Below, one piece after another: positions 1-13,301 of a stretch of 64,000 bases of DNA (positions are counted from its first letter, which is position 1; every line of letters starts with the position of its first letter). The notes under the pieces are model-generated. The model was not told where the DNA came from. It did not search any database and worked only from the letters and a program-made list of their open reading frames with translations. The stretch lies in contig QLIY01000444.1 in the NCBI GenBank assembly GCA_003260075.1, positions 57,109 to 121,108 on the forward strand. Reading direction: 5' to 3'. This DNA comes from Phallusia mammillata (taxonomy: Eukaryota; Chordata; Ascidiacea; Phlebobranchia; Ascidiidae). The position numbers were made by a program, and so were the translations under genes.

Positions 1-36
1 TGACTTGTGTGATAAATTTTACATTAAAAATGCCAG

Positions 37-48
37 TATTTTGTGTAG
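37..48 (+). promoter_or_regulatory. 3' splice acceptor ahead of the transporter start (cis or spliced-leader)
   Basis: A T-rich stretch ending in GTGTAG precedes the 42-nt leader and the ATG at 91. No upstream exon is visible in the 36 bases available, so a 5' UTR intron and a trans-splice acceptor cannot be told apart. Confidence 0.4.
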
Positions 49-90
49 GTGTCGGATTTCTTAGTGACTTTAGCACCACTTGAAGTAAAA

Positions 91-3000
91 ATGAAGGAAT
101 CTCATCATTCACTCAGCTTATGGGACTACATTATATTTGCCGGTTTGTTTCTGATTTCCTGTGGAATCGGTTTGTTTTTTGCTATCCGAGAAAGAAAAAC
201 TCAAAATACAAAAGAATATTTAATGGGAGGTCAAACAATGCATGCAGTCCCTGTCGCATTTTCACTCACTGCTGGGTTTATGTCAGCTATAACCAGTAAG
301 TTATTAGAGTTCACCTGGCCAGAAAATTTGCTTGCGTTATAATCATTTGTTTGCCAGTTATTGGAACACCTGCTGAGTTCTACATGTATGGAACAATGTT
401 TTGGTTCTTCTGCATTTCTTACCTCACAATGGCAGTTATTTCGTCAGAAATCTACATTCCATTGTTTTACCGTTTGAAAATAACTAGCACCTATGAGGTA
501 ACATGTAGACGTCTTCTAATTAGTTAAGAAATTTGTGCAAAATTTTGATTCTGACCAACGTAAGAAAACGATTTTATGTGAAGCTGCGATAATCAAATCA
601 ATGTAAATAACAGATACCAATTGGTACAATTAACTTATTGGTTTATATTTGTCAAGTATAATTGGTAAAATAAGTTTACAATCATTACTTTCGAAATGTA
701 CGTTTCAATTTAGCAACAACTAATAAAGGCTATGAAATTATTCATTGGTAAAATATTGTGAGTTTGTTACAAATGGTTATCAAATAAAGCGAAAAAACAA
801 CATCTATGTTGTGGCGAGTTTAGGTCTCTACGTTTTTCTTTTCAGTATCTGGAAATGCGGTTCAACCGAAGTGTGAGAAGTCTTTCCACTGCAATTTTTA
901 TTATCAACCAAGTCATGTACTGTGGAATTGTAATTTACGCTCCGGCTCTGGCCTTGAACGAAGGTAAATGAAACTGAATTAGATTATGCGTCAAAGATTT
1001 TGACCAACTGACACCTTTCTACGTTTGTCACACCCAGTCGCGTTTCATTTCGCGTTGCTCGCTTCTCTTTCGTAAATTTGAACTTCTCTGTCATGTGCCA
1101 CATCGCGAATTGGTGCGCCTACTAAAAATCAATACGTTAGTTTCCACGATATCATTAACAGCTGAAGACAGATATTTCTACACTTTTATCAGTAGTGTGT
1201 CCTCAAAATTTTATTGGTGTGCGATGGTGTAAAAAAGTTTAAGAAACACTGACATAAAGCATGTTATTTGTTAACTAAATAGCAGTCTATTGCGTAAATA
1301 CTATTGTTTTGACTTTTCTTCTAATGCGTTTACTTTCAGTTTATACATGGTCTTTCATAAACACGTACAAAACACAAACCCAACTTATCACTCACTCTTA
1401 TTTAGTGGTTCTGGACACTGGCACAAACTTAAGTTATCATGCATTAACTCTTACTTGTTTCCAGTAACTGGTCTTAACCTGTGGGTCTCCGTTTTACTGA
1501 CTGGCTCGGTTTGTACATTGTACACAACTCTTGGTGGCCTAAAGGCAGTTGTGTGGACGGATGTGTTCCAGTGTATTGTTATGTTTGCCGGGTTCATCGC
1601 CATTATCGCCGTGGGAAGCAGCCGAGTCGGAGGAATCAAGCGAGTGTTCAGTATCGCAAATCAGCGAGGAAGAATTGACCTCAACCAGTGAGTAAATTAC
1701 CTGGTAAAGTGATTATATGGGGAGTTGTTTCTATTCAGAAACCAAGAGCCATGTTTTGTTTTTTGTGAAACGCTTGTCCATAGGCGCCGAGTTTTACAAA
1801 AATGCCTACAATCACAAGTACTTAAATTCAAATCCAAATAAACGTTTCATAGAAACGCTGCTGTAACGTTTATCATTTAGCAACGTTTAAAAAATGTTTC
1901 CTTAAGTTTAACCATATATTTCAACACATTTGTGCTGTACACAACAAAGGCCCAATGTTCCCTGGCAGACAATTGTGTGTTTCACGTCATAAACAAAGCA
2001 CTAACAGGTTGCAGTTTTAAGCCACGTTTTGTGGCTGCATCGCCAGCACGTTTGTTTTAAAGCAAAATTGTTCCCATTTTTTTTCAGAATTGATATGTCG
2101 TACGTTACCGCTACAAACTAACCAAAATATCCACGGTGGCCGCCACCGTGCTTTAAAAACCCAAGTTGGCGGCGCCATCCCGCCACCGCCCACTCGGCGC
2201 CTATGCACTTGTCCACCATTATAAATATGCCCATATTTGTTTCACAGTTTTGAAATTGATCCCCGTATTCGGCACACGTTCTGGTCAACTTTATTCGGGG
2301 GAACTTTTTACTGGACTTCGACGTATACAACAACTCACACAGTGGTTCAACGTTACCTGTGCTGCAAAACCGAACGACATGCAAAGTTGTAAGATGAAGT
2401 AAAAACGTACCACTGTTAGAATAAATATATTTTCCTAGAAGTATCAACATTGGTGCCAATTTTGGTATCGAAACCACCAATTTTGATATCGAAACAACAG
2501 CTTTTGTGTCATTTTTTTAGGGCGGTTTATCTGAACAGCGTTGGCATGGTAGGCATTGTGACGTTGGCAGGTTGGGCGGGCACCACAATGTTCGCTTATT
2601 ACGCTGAATGTGACCCTTTCACTGCTGGTTGGGTTCAAGCCGCCGATCAACTCGCCCCCTACTTCGTCATGGAAATCTTACACCAGTTTCCGGGACTGCC
2701 AGGAGTTTATCTCTGTAGCGCCTTTAGTGGTACACTGAGGTAAGATCGCCGTAAATCTTAAACTTTAAGTTGATACTTAACGTTGTCCGCACAGGTGTAG
2801 TTTAAATAAGAGTGGTCCAAGACTAAAGAGAATAAAGGGCTACATTAGGGTTTTTGGCGGGCCGCAAAGGAGAAGTTATTTTGCATCAAAGGACTGGATT
2901 TGCTGTTCTAATCAACTTCAAGTTTTATAACCCAAGCATTATTACCACACAGCATATCCGCTGGCACTTATCTGTTAAGCCTGTTTAAAGATTTTGCAAG

Positions 3001-4419
3001 TAATGATACGTTACGGCGTGAATTTAACAAATACAACCAGGTACGGCAGTCCAAAGACTAAGTTTTTGCAACCAACAAACACGCACGTTATCTGAGAGGG
3101 ACCACCACAGCAGGCTAACACGGTGGTACTGCGTTCAAAAGTTTGCCAAAAAATATTGACATTATAAAGAAAAGTTACATTTGACTTGTGTTTTCTTTGG
3201 GTTTAAGAGGCAGGAGTTGAGGCAACAAGTTGGTGTGGTAAAGGTTAAGAAAAGGGGAAAATATTATTAAGCTTAAATGTATTTTCTGATCCTAACATTA
3301 TCTATTTCCTTCCAGTACAGTTTCCTCTGGCATCAACGCAATGGCGGCTACAACCCTCGAAGATTTTATCAAACCCAACACGTCGTTGCCACAACACAAG
3401 GAAGTTTGGGTTTCCAAGGTAGACCTACGTTAAATAAAACGTACTAAAACCAACGAGTAAGAAACCATGACAAACTACAATGTTCAAAACAATCATTTAA
3501 AGATTGAAGAGTTCGGAACGAGATTTCATTTAAACCCTAAAACAGTGGTTCTCAACCTTTCGTGGAACATGGCCCCCTAAAAGTAACTTTTTGGCCTCGT
3601 GGCCCCCTTCAAGTAACCCTGTAAGTCCTGTGGCCCCATTAAAAAGTAAAATGGCAACCCGTGTTGGAATTCGGCACTGATTTCGGCTTTGGGCCGGTCA
3701 TATAGAGCAGTGGTTCCCAACCGGTGCCGGTCCGCGTAAATATCTCACTTTACCGGTGCCGGTCCGCGAATTATCTCACTTTATGACAAGCTACTTTTTA
3801 AAAGAGAATGATAAGTAGGCCTATTGCAAAGTTGTTGGTACCTGCAAAACTTATTTTACCCCTGGCTGTAAAACTGGGGTAGCTCTCCATGGTTGATACC
3901 CGCAAATTGTTTAATAAAGCTTTGTGACGTTTATGATTGTTTGTCATAAACTGTGTCTAGCATTCAACATTTTTTTTAAACGAAGATATTCTGCGCTTTT
4001 GAGATAGTATTGATTTTGTATGTAAATGGATAAGCGTTTTGTTGTTTAAGTTGACTTGATTTACGCCCTAATACATAGGCTATGACTAAATCTTGTATTA
4101 TGTTGCGCAGCGACAACTTTAAAGAACAAAAAGCTTACAAATATCTGTTGCATTCACTACGATCTTTCGTTGCCGGTCCCTGGATTTTTTTTACATTTTT
4201 ACCGGTCCCACAGTGTAGAAAAGTTGGGAACCACTGATATAGAGTAAACAAGAGTCCGTAATCGTAAAAAAACCTCAATATAGACCAATAGTGTGTGAAA
4301 TGGTCAATTAAATTAGGGAATAAAGTTATTTGCAACACACACCTAGTTATGCGCAGTAACAAAGAAAATAGCTTTTAGTGGGTGTTTCCGGTGAATCTAC
4401 ACCTGTGCCCCCCCCGGAA

Positions 4420-4493
<74 letters not shown>

Positions 4494-5667
4494 ATGGGCC
4501 AGCCCGGGTTGAGAACCACTGCTCTAAAACGTGCAAATAAGCTGAAATACATTTTCGCGGTACCTTAAATTTGTTTCTTTTTAGGTTTGCGTATTTTTTA
4601 CTTTTCGCAAACAATAAAGGAATGAATAAATAGATTGTAGTGTTTTTAGCAACATTTTTCAAAAGTGTTAAATGCCGAAGCATGGCGCAAAAAGCATTAA
4701 AGAATGTTTAAAAGCAAAATTTCGTGAAAGTGCTGCTGGTCAGGGCTTTTAGGGTTGGAGTGTGGTTTTAAATTACAAAAAAACCTATAATCTTAGTTTC
4801 AACCCTAGCCAAGTCTCACAGTTAATTTAAATATCTGCGCTAGTTGCGTCATCTATTGGTATTTAACACACTTCGTCTGTTGTGCAATTAAAAATTGGGG
4901 CAATTCCTCAAGTGCGAGATGTTCTGATAAACTCTTTTCAAACAACACTTCCCAAATCTTTCTTTGCTGATTTTTAGATCCTGGTTGTGTTATACGGGTG
5001 CGCGTGTCTCGGAATGGTGGCGCTCGCCTCCAATATGGGTGGCGTTCTGATGGCAGCTATTAGCATCAACGGAATAATACTTGGACCCACATTGGCACTG
5101 TTCACAATGGGATGGGGATTTCCCTGGGTCAATTCAACGGTATGTCGAAAAAATCTTGTGTGGCAGAATGTATAGGATTGAAATACCTGCCAAGTAAAGC
5201 CTGGCCGTGTATACCATTCCTTCTATTACATCGACAGCAATCGTTTGTGAATAGCAAGGTTTTTACGCCGTTTGTTTACTCATTGTGTTGTCCGTGTTAA
5301 GTTTAATCACACAATGATAACGTCTAAACCAGTGGTTCTCAACGTTTCATGCCTTGTTGTCCCCTAAAATGAACTTTCGGGTCTCGTGCCCCCCTAAAAT
5401 GTATGCAGCAAACTCTACTAACTGTAAAAAAAGCGTATGCAGCAAACCCAACTAAACTGTAAAGTCCACGATCTATTTAGACAATTTTTAGCTTAAAATA
5501 AACCTCGATATGGACAAATAGTGTGGGAAATAAGTTAGTCGATTAAATTCGGAAATTAAATTTTGCAACACACACCTGGTTCTGAGCATTATAAAAGAAA
5601 ATGGCTCACTGATTTTTGGTTAATGTTTATAGTGAGGCCATGCCCGAAGCCATACCTTTTTCATGAA

Positions 5668-5709
<42 letters not shown>

Positions 5710-6654
5710 AATTATCGTAAAAAGTTTGTCCTTTGGTGGGGACAGCATTGTTTCTTTGTGTTGCAGGGCGCGTTATGCGGGGTGATTGTTGGACTTATGT
5801 CAACCATTTGGTGCGTGATTGGAAAGTTCGTTTACCCAGTTCCCAGTGAATTTATCAGAAAAATGGATTTAACAACTCAAGGTTGCGAATTTAGCAATGT
5901 CACAAACCCTTACGTCACCATCAGTGACGTAGGCACAATATCAGGTAGGATATCGAGTTGTGACGTCAAATATTTATGTAATGCCAGTTTGTTATTCGTT
6001 ATAGAAAGTACAGCAACAACGCAGTTTGTGGAACGTCCACCCATAGCCGAATTCTACTCGTTGTCTTACGCATATTATCCCTGCCTAGGGTTCTTCGTTG
6101 CCCTGCTTGTTGGGAATGTGGTTTCATTTATAACAGGTGAACTTGATTTCTTGTAGGATTCAAATAGAACTTTAATGAGTAGTGTGTGGTAGTGTGTTTC
6201 TAGCTTTCATTCAACCAATAGGATTTTGGTCCGAAAGTTGATGCGAAACTTTTGTCGTTTTTTGTTGTTGTGACTCTGTGGATTAGGCTACATGTGTTTA
6301 CTTACTTGTTTAACTGTTTATTAACATATCGTACGGATTGTAGGTTTCCAGAAAGCAAACGAACTTCCGCATGGTGTCACTGTTGCGTGTTTCGATCACC
6401 CATTGTTTCGGTGGCTTCCTGAAAAGGTAAAGTATGGCGTCATAGAGTCGACTGAAAAACGTATTGCATATTATTTTATTGTGACGTTACAGGTACGTCG
6501 ACATTGCCGTTACGGAATCGATTACTCGGTGGATTCAAAAGACGCCAAAAACGAAGAAAATATGTCACTCGAATTGAAAGTTGACGTCAAAAACGAAACG
6601 GATTCCGTTGATGACGTCACAGACAAAAAGCGTTTTGTCGATAACGCATTGTGA
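91..6654 (+). CDS. SLC5A8: Sodium-coupled monocarboxylate transporter, SLC5A8/SLC5A12-like (11 exons)
   Basis: Predicted plasma-membrane Na+/solute symporter (SSS/SLC5 family) importing short-chain monocarboxylates. Exons read from splice sites: 91-295, 358-497, 846-963, 1465-1687, 2248-2388, 2521-2739, 3316-3418, 4978-5139, 5767-6136, 6344-6426, 6493-6654. They join in frame to about 641 aa; human SLC5A8 is about 610. Family landmarks appear in order: N-terminal [27 protein letters not shown], the GTPAEFY loop, [79 protein letters not shown] and the late YSLSYAY segment. The start at 91 is chosen because it aligns with the SLC5A8 N terminus. A 3' splice acceptor at about 48 leaves a short leader, from either a 5' UTR intron or spliced-leader trans-splicing. 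The acidic and basic tail (KDAKNEEN) is not family-specific. The gene is convergent with receptor A. Substrate is inferred from family only; SLC5A12 or SLC5A6-like remain possible. Confidence 0.9.
3708..4236. mobile_element. hAT-type MITE nested inside the element at 3543-4521
   Basis: Inverted termini CAGTGGTTCCCAACC and GTTGGGAACCACTG have a perfect 8-bp target duplication ATATAGAG at 3700-3707 and 4237-4244. The body holds CCGGTGCCGGTCCGCG-type subterminal repeats. It belongs to the same family as 22135-22729, in the opposite orientation. Confidence 0.92.
4421..4491. other. 71-base G tract, probable assembly filler
   Basis: A pure homopolymer within the outer hAT copy. See the finding on homopolymer tracts; a natural G run cannot be excluded because C-rich element sequence precedes it. 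Confidence 0.6.
5330..5667. mobile_element. hAT-type element, left part only (family of 3543-4521)
   Basis: It opens with CAGTGGTTCTCAAC after GTCTAAAC. It shares internal blocks with 3543-4521, such as the CAACACACACCT segment. The right end is lost in the G tract at 5668-5707, so no target duplication can be confirmed. Confidence 0.7.
5668..5707. other. 40-base G tract, probable gap filler in transporter intron 8
   Basis: A pure G homopolymer that cuts off the right end of the hAT element on its left. The next exon begins 59 bases downstream. Confidence 0.65.
5945..6004 (+). other. Possible 60-nt in-frame intron inside transporter exon 9
   Basis: The segment begins GTAGG and ends TATAG, is 60 nt, and has no in-frame stop, so both the spliced and the retained reading stay open. 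Removal would shorten the extracellular loop by 20 residues. The first intron of this gene is only 62 nt, so the size is plausible. Transcript data would be needed to choose. Confidence 0.4.
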
Positions 6655-6677
6655 ATTATTTGCACATTATCACATCA

Positions 6678-6683
6678 AATAAA
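6678..6683 (+). terminator. Poly(A) signal AATAAA of the transporter
   Basis: The hexamer lies 24 bases after the TGA ending at 6654, implying a very short 3' UTR. Confidence 0.6.
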
Positions 6684-7224
6684 AACAATTCGTACTTTAA
6701 TACTACTCTTGAGCAAGTGAACTCAAATTTGTGTATTAATCATCATGATAGAAGAAGTCGACAATCGACATCAAGTGGGTTTCAATTCTACGCCAAATAC
6801 TGAAGGATAACAATGTACTTCTTTTTGCAATGTTCTTTTGAACGGCAGTGTATTGTGTCGCATTGTTTTCCATGCAATGAAATTCCTTCACAGCAGTCAA
6901 AAAGAAAAGAAAAAACTAACTTAGCGAAAATTGGTACAACACACTGACACGCTTCACCTAGCTGCTACTTCACCTAGCCAAGTGTTTTAAGTTGGTTTTC
7001 CTATGTTGTGTCATGGCATTTGAATACAGAGTTTTTTTGCAAATTTTGGATCAAAAAGGTTCCTTCTCAAAAACTACCCATCCTTTTTTAATTACTTCTA
7101 CTGACACGGATAAATTCAATAGCATTTCAGATGACACGCAAAAGCCAAAAAGGGCGGTCGTTTTTGAGGTTTTACTTTTGAAAGAGGCTATACTGTATTG
7201 TGATTCCAGGCTTTAAACACTTTA
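6684..7224. other. Intergenic, nothing recognised
   Basis: AT-rich sequence between the transporter and the hAT element at 7233. No exon with splice sites or recognisable protein similarity was seen. Confidence 0.5.
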
Positions 7225-7232
7225 CTTAAAAG

Positions 7233-7742
7233 CAGGGAGTCGAACCGCTTGTCATATGGGTTCAGGTTCGGTTCGGGTTCACTTGGTTTTGTTTTTAAGG
7301 GTTCGGGTTCGGTTCAGGTTTTTAAAAATATATATTTGCGGGTTCGGGTTTTGTTCCGGTTCGGGCAAATTATTCGGTCCGAACCGGTTTGCGGTTTTTA
7401 AACCGGTTCAAATCTTTATTCATGTCAATTTAACTCTAACCATCATCTACCTGGCCTTATCAAACTCCAAAAGAATTTTGCCCGTGCACTGTAATTTTTG
7501 ACACGCCCTATAAGTGTTATCTCGCGTATTAGTTTTGAATAAAATCACAACATATAAAACAGACTGCATTTTTTACTGGTTCGGTTCCGGTTCGGGTCCA
7601 ACGCCAAACAAAATATGGGGTTCAACTCCGGTTCGGGTTTTTAGAAAATCGTAATTAGCGGTTCGGGTTCGGTTCGGGTTTAATGAAATAAACCGCTCAA
7701 ACCGGTTCGCGGGTTCGGGTTCAGTTCCGGTTCGTCTCCCTG
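7233..7742. mobile_element. hAT-type MITE rich in GGTTCGGGTTC repeats
   Basis: Termini CAGGGAGTCGAACCG and CGGTTCGTCTCCCTG are inverted. The flanks are a perfect 8-bp duplication CTTAAAAG at 7225-7232 and 7743-7750. The interior is dominated by degenerate GGTTCGG/GGGTTC motifs on the plus strand. There is no transposase coding. It lies between the convergent transporter and receptor A. Confidence 0.9.
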
Positions 7743-8430
7743 CTTAAAAGATAAGCTGTCAAAAATACATGTTACTGGTTGGTTCGCTACTGCAATAACT
7801 GTACACTGAAAAACATTCGTTGAATTTTGCTGGGCAAATTTAAACTTAAGAAGGGAACAAGGCAAAGTTTGGAGGAACCGACAAAATCTTCTTACTGGTA
7901 AGTTTACTCTTTTCTTCGTTATCGTAACTATTAATGTTTAACTTTTGTAATTGCACTGTTTATTGGTTTATAATTAAAGTCAGCTTGTCTCAGCGATTAT
8001 TGGTGAACTGTTGGTTTATAACTTGTTATGACCAATGAAGCTCTCTGGACAAAAACGGTGTGTACATTGTGTATTTGATACATTTATGTAACAAAGCAGC
8101 AAAATATTGCCAAATGTAAGATTAAAGAATCAACACTTAAAACATAAAAAAGCCAAAAGAATAAAAAACACTGTAGAAAATAACTTTACGATATGCAGTT
8201 TATAAAACTAAACAAAAATTACACAATCACAATTTTTACAATTTACAACAAGAAACAGAATCCACATCAATATACGTGTTTTATGCACGATAAACACATT
8301 TAATTTATGTGTAATGAATTGGAAGAAAACGATATGTAGTCACAATGCAAACTATTGTTGCTTTTTTGATGTGTTCTTTGAACTTAAGAAATAAATGTGT
8401 TGTTACAGACAGTGAAAGTGTATATTTGAA

Positions 8431-8436
8431 GTTTTA
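8431..8436 (-). terminator. Poly(A) signal overlapping the stop codon of receptor A
   Basis: On the minus strand the last codons read GAA TAA AAC, so the TAA stop lies inside AATAAA. If this hexamer is used, the 3' UTR is only some tens of bases. Confidence 0.45.
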
Positions 8437-11400
8437 TTCTTTGTTTTCGGTGTCATTCTTAACTTGTATTTTTTGAAGTTTTATAAGTCCTGGCCGGATT
8501 GGGTATGCAGCATGGCCTGGGTCTTGTGCACAGAATACATATTTTATTATGGGATGCACAGCTGGTTGTAGTTCGTGTTCCGGTTCAGGGTCCGACTGTT
8601 TTAGTTCCACCCTTGGTTCGGCTGGTCTTTCTGGGTGAGATTCAACCTTTATATCTTCTGTTGCTTTTTTGCCTTTAGTTAAGTTTAGTTGGCTTGTCAG
8701 GTTGTTTTGGAGTCTAAGTTTCAAGTTTTGGAGCAGTCGAATAGCTGCATCTCGAACGTCAACCCCGAACACACAGTAGACAAGCAGAAGAAATAAACCT
8801 TGCAGCCCATTGACGATGACATTGATGAACATGAATACCACTGAAGCCTCATAAGGCTTAACATCTGCAATGAAACAACAAATATTAATATGTTTTCATT
8901 AGATTCTATTTGGACTATTAAAGGATTCTGAAATAGGTTTTATTACTGCGGCAAAAAAACTTTTTTAATCCAATTTTTTCAATATGAAATGTAAATTGCA
9001 TGTACTGCAATAATGTTTTAACTAATAAATAAGTTAGGAAGCACAACAGAGTGATGTAAACAAAAATAACTTACTTGTCAAGATTCCAAAAATGTGTGCA
9101 AGTCCCAAAACAGGAAACAACATAAGAAAGACTTTAACGGATGCTGCAACATCTTCCTTCGTGTTTCGTTCTGTCTGTCCAGTGTTGTTTGGACCAGCTC
9201 GTAGTTTGTGGATGAACCATATAACCCTGATAGCTATTATTATGTTTATGACATAGATAACTGCCATAGGTATGATGACAGCTGCTTGATGGGTGCCAAA
9301 CTGAGTTCCCACCCAGCACTTGTAGTATTGGTTGTAAGTTGGTGGCTTGGTATCGATGTATCGGTGTGTTGGAAGTGCAATGGCAGCTGTGCCTGCAGCA
9401 TAAATTAGGGGAATACCCCAGCCAAATATCAGTTTCAAAATCAACATTTTTTTCGGATTCTTTTTGTCGATTGCTAGAATTTGCTGGGTTGTCATGACAA
9501 AGACACCAAGTCCTTCAAGGAGCATCCAGGTTCCTGCAAAACAGTGTGTGGTTTGAAAAAGCTTCTTTACTTACACATAAATCAATTGTATAACATGGGA
9601 TTTGACTGTGTTTTTTTGAATGTTTTTACCTAACCCTAATACTTTTTTTCATTTTGTGTGATCATAATTAAATAGTGCATGTTTTATGTTGGAAGTCTAA
9701 GTTATAATAGCAATAAGTGTATTAGCTTTACCTGTGGCTAGTAGAAAGAAGTGTGTTGCTATGGTGAAAACCTCACAGGCCCGATTCTCTTTTAGTGCCA
9801 GCTCATGAAACATACTGAATATATGCAAACACAAGATGGCAACAGAGAGGTTGATTTGCATGGCTGTTCGACTGCTTCTTAATTGCTTTCGGACTGCCAT
9901 TAGTATTACAATGGTGATAATAAGACACAAGATGCTGATAGATTCGGTGATGTATGACAGCAACTGAAAAAAAACACAGTTACATTTAAGTTACATCTTG
10001 TCTAATACATGTAAAACTTTCATCCAGCACAGAGGTTTCAAGTATGGGATTCTTGGACTCTCAATGTGTACTTGGATTTTATGCCATAAATGCATTGTAT
10101 TTTTGTTCTTTTTTTTAAAAAATACAGTACTACATGGAACACATTTTTTATCCAGTGACATGAATTTGCTTTCCAAACTTTTTTTTCATTGCCACACTCT
10201 TTTCCAAATGTTAAATTGTTTTTATCAAAAAACCTCAACATAAATTTACATCTTCATTGTGATAAATTTGTATCAGTTGAAAATTTCGACTCTATGTTTC
10301 TAAAACTGAACAGAATTTTGTCAAAGACTCACCACAACTGCTGATGGGATATCGTATGATTGCACTGAAAGCAGGATAGCAAACACAGTGGTGTGGTTGC
10401 AAAAGCATGTGATACTGGTTGTGGTGGTTGAAGTTGTACTGCAGCCATTGGTGCTGAATTGTTGCTTAGTTGTGTCAAAGAAACCACAGGCTGCATTGAC
10501 CTGTTTTAGTCTAGTTATTCCATATCTAGAGATGTTGGAGCTAATGGTGGACAAAATGTATGTAGTAGCATCAATGTTTTTATGATTGATGATGAAACTT
10601 AACTTTGCCTGCAATCTGCGAGTGTTGTTTTCACTCACAACAGTCAAGTTAAGAGCTGGAGTCCCTGGTTTTGGTTCAAAAATGTTTTTGTAGTCACCGT
10701 TGATTGTTTTTTTGGTATAGCGTGTTATGTTTGCATTGGCCTGCAGCTGGGCGGCGATAATTTTGGCTTCCGATAAGTCATCAACCAAACTTGGATGGGG
10801 GGGGGGTCCACTAAATAAAATATCTGCTAGTTTCCCTTTTCGTGGTATTGTGAGATTCCTAATTTCGATTTTCTGGGTTTCATCCAAGCCTTGTGCCTCT
10901 GGGTTATCTAAAGCATGAACACTTTTAGTTTTTATAGGTGCATTTGCGTAAAAGAGAAAACTTCAACAAAAAATTTGCTTTCAAATTTATTTTCATTCAC
11001 ATAAATATAAATTGGGGTAAACACAGTGTAGGCAATCAGTCTTCTAAAAAGTTTGAAATTGGAACATAAGGAGGACCTCAGTCTATTGAATTTGTTGTTA
11101 GGTTTTCTTACCTGTTGTGGGTTTATCTGATGTTCCGGATGTGATTATTTGTGTTGTTGTTTCGATCTTTGTTGTGCTTGATACGGGGGGGGGGTGACAT
11201 CGATGTTTTTATGATTGATGACAAAACTTAACTTTGCCTGCAATCTGTGAGTGTTGTTTTCACTCACAACTGTCAAGTTAAGAGCTGGAGTCCCTGGTTT
11301 TGGTTCAAAAAAGTTTTTGTAGTCACCGTTGATTGTGTTTTTGGTATAGCGTGTTATGTTTGCATTGGCCTGCAGCTGGGCGGCAATAATCTTGGCTTTT

Positions 11401-12252
11401 AAAAAGTCGGCAACCAAACTTGGATCCACAGTTACTCCACTAAATGAAATATCTGGTAGTTTCCCTTTTTGTGGTATTGTGAGATTTGTAATCTGGATTT
11501 TCTGAGTTTCATCAAAGCCTTTTGCCTCTGGTCCGTCTAAAGCATGAACACTTTTAGCAATTTATAACTGCATTTGTGTAAAAGAGAAAACTTTGAACAA
11601 AAAATTTGCTTTCAAATTTATTTTTATTCACATAAATATAAATTGGCGTAAACACAGTGTCAATTATCTTTCTAAAAGGTTTAAAATTGGAACATTAGAA
11701 GGACCTCAGTCCATTGAATTTGTTGACAGGTTTTCTTACTTGTTATGGGTTTTTTTGTTGAGCCAGATGTGAACTGTGTTGTTGTTTCTTTCTGTGTTGT
11801 GCTTGATGTGTCTACAAATGTTTGTTTTAAATTGATAAACTTTGTAAATAATGGTCAAAAATAAAGTATTATTGTAGTGTATAAAAACTTAACTCCAACC
11901 ATTGATGCTGCATTTCATGGTAAATGTTTTTTTTCTTTTCAAGAAAACAGAATAAGACTACAAGTCAATGTCATTGTTACTAAATTTATAAACTAAATTT
12001 ACATGTCAACTGGAGTGTACACATAATTTATTGAATAGTATGTAACCCCCGCAAAAATGATACTTACTGCAGTAGTGCGAAAGGTTAAGACAATTTGTTG
12101 GTGCTGAGTTTAGGTAGGCGTGTGCTTCGTAATAAGGCTCTCCCATAGGAACACCTGTTTATAACAAAGTGGCTGGACATATGTCTTTAGGAATTAAAAT
12201 TTAAACATTTTTTTAGATTCTGGTGTGCAACGTTTGTTTACATCATAAACCA

Positions 12253-12326
<74 letters not shown>

Positions 12327-13211
12327 AACTATAAGTTTTGTTTTTAATAATTGAATGTTTTTAAAATGTAAGGATTAACACACACTCATACTGCAAAATC
12401 TCCTAATGTGACGCATGACAAGGCATTGTTATGTAATAAAGGGTTCTGCTTCTATGAACCGTTTGGTCATTTTTGCGCTAGAGTGGAAACTGAATGTTTT
12501 GGACAGCTTCTACTAAATAAATAACTATAAAATACATAAAAAAACTTATCTATAGATAAAAAAGGTGTATACGTAGTTACCCTAGAGTTTGACCCAGAAA
12601 AAAGTTTTTCTTGCAAAAATTGAAACCTTGGCCTGCATAGTAAGTTAACGATTTTGAATGGCCCACAACAAAATAAAGTTGGACCTCACTGTCGTAAACT
12701 ATGGGGGTAACTACACACCAACTTACATGCCTCATAATGTTTGATGGTAATTGTGATGCTCTGTGGATCTGTAAAACATGTATATGTAAAATCTTGTCTC
12801 TTCCTTTTTTGTAAGGAGTATACTGGACCAAGTTAGCGAAGTTAAAGATGTTGTTCTTTTTTGTCATACTGTTGGCACACATTTGATCTGTTTAGCTCTG
12901 TAACTTAATTGTGACACCTGAACTAGAAAAATTGATTTGCCAAGTTTAATGTTTTTGAAGGCTGAATGCATAGGTCCCAGCACATACATGACACCAGTAA
13001 TGTTTTTTTATAAGAACAGCAACGACTGAACTATATCATTATATGGTGTTACTCAACAATCATTACACACATCACTCGTTTTTAGGACATGGACAGGTGC
13101 GAAAATACAAACACATCTACCTGCTGGGATTTAAAAAAAAAACTCTTGCCACACCAATAGTGTGGTTTTTTCCTATCCAACCCCACCCTCTTTCCTAACG
13201 TGGGTGGTTAA

Positions 13212-13301
<90 letters not shown>

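Larger units (their letters stand above)
3543..4521. mobile_element. hAT-type non-autonomous element, outer copy in a transporter intron
   Basis: The termini are inverted repeats CAGTGGTTCTCAACC and GGTTGAGAACCACTG. They are flanked by 8-bp target duplications CCCTAAAA (3535-3542) and CTCTAAAA (4522-4529), one mismatch. It lies in intron 7 and carries a nested second element at 3708-4236 and a 71-G tract at 4421-4491. It has no transposase reading frame. Confidence 0.88.

Noticed and set aside
4375-4683. Open frames with long poly-Pro or poly-Gly (also at 13195-13377, 16315-16548, 16977-17434, 33083-33265, 45932-46267)
   Set aside because: They exist only because a C/G homopolymer has no stop in any frame. 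Flanks show no coding features.
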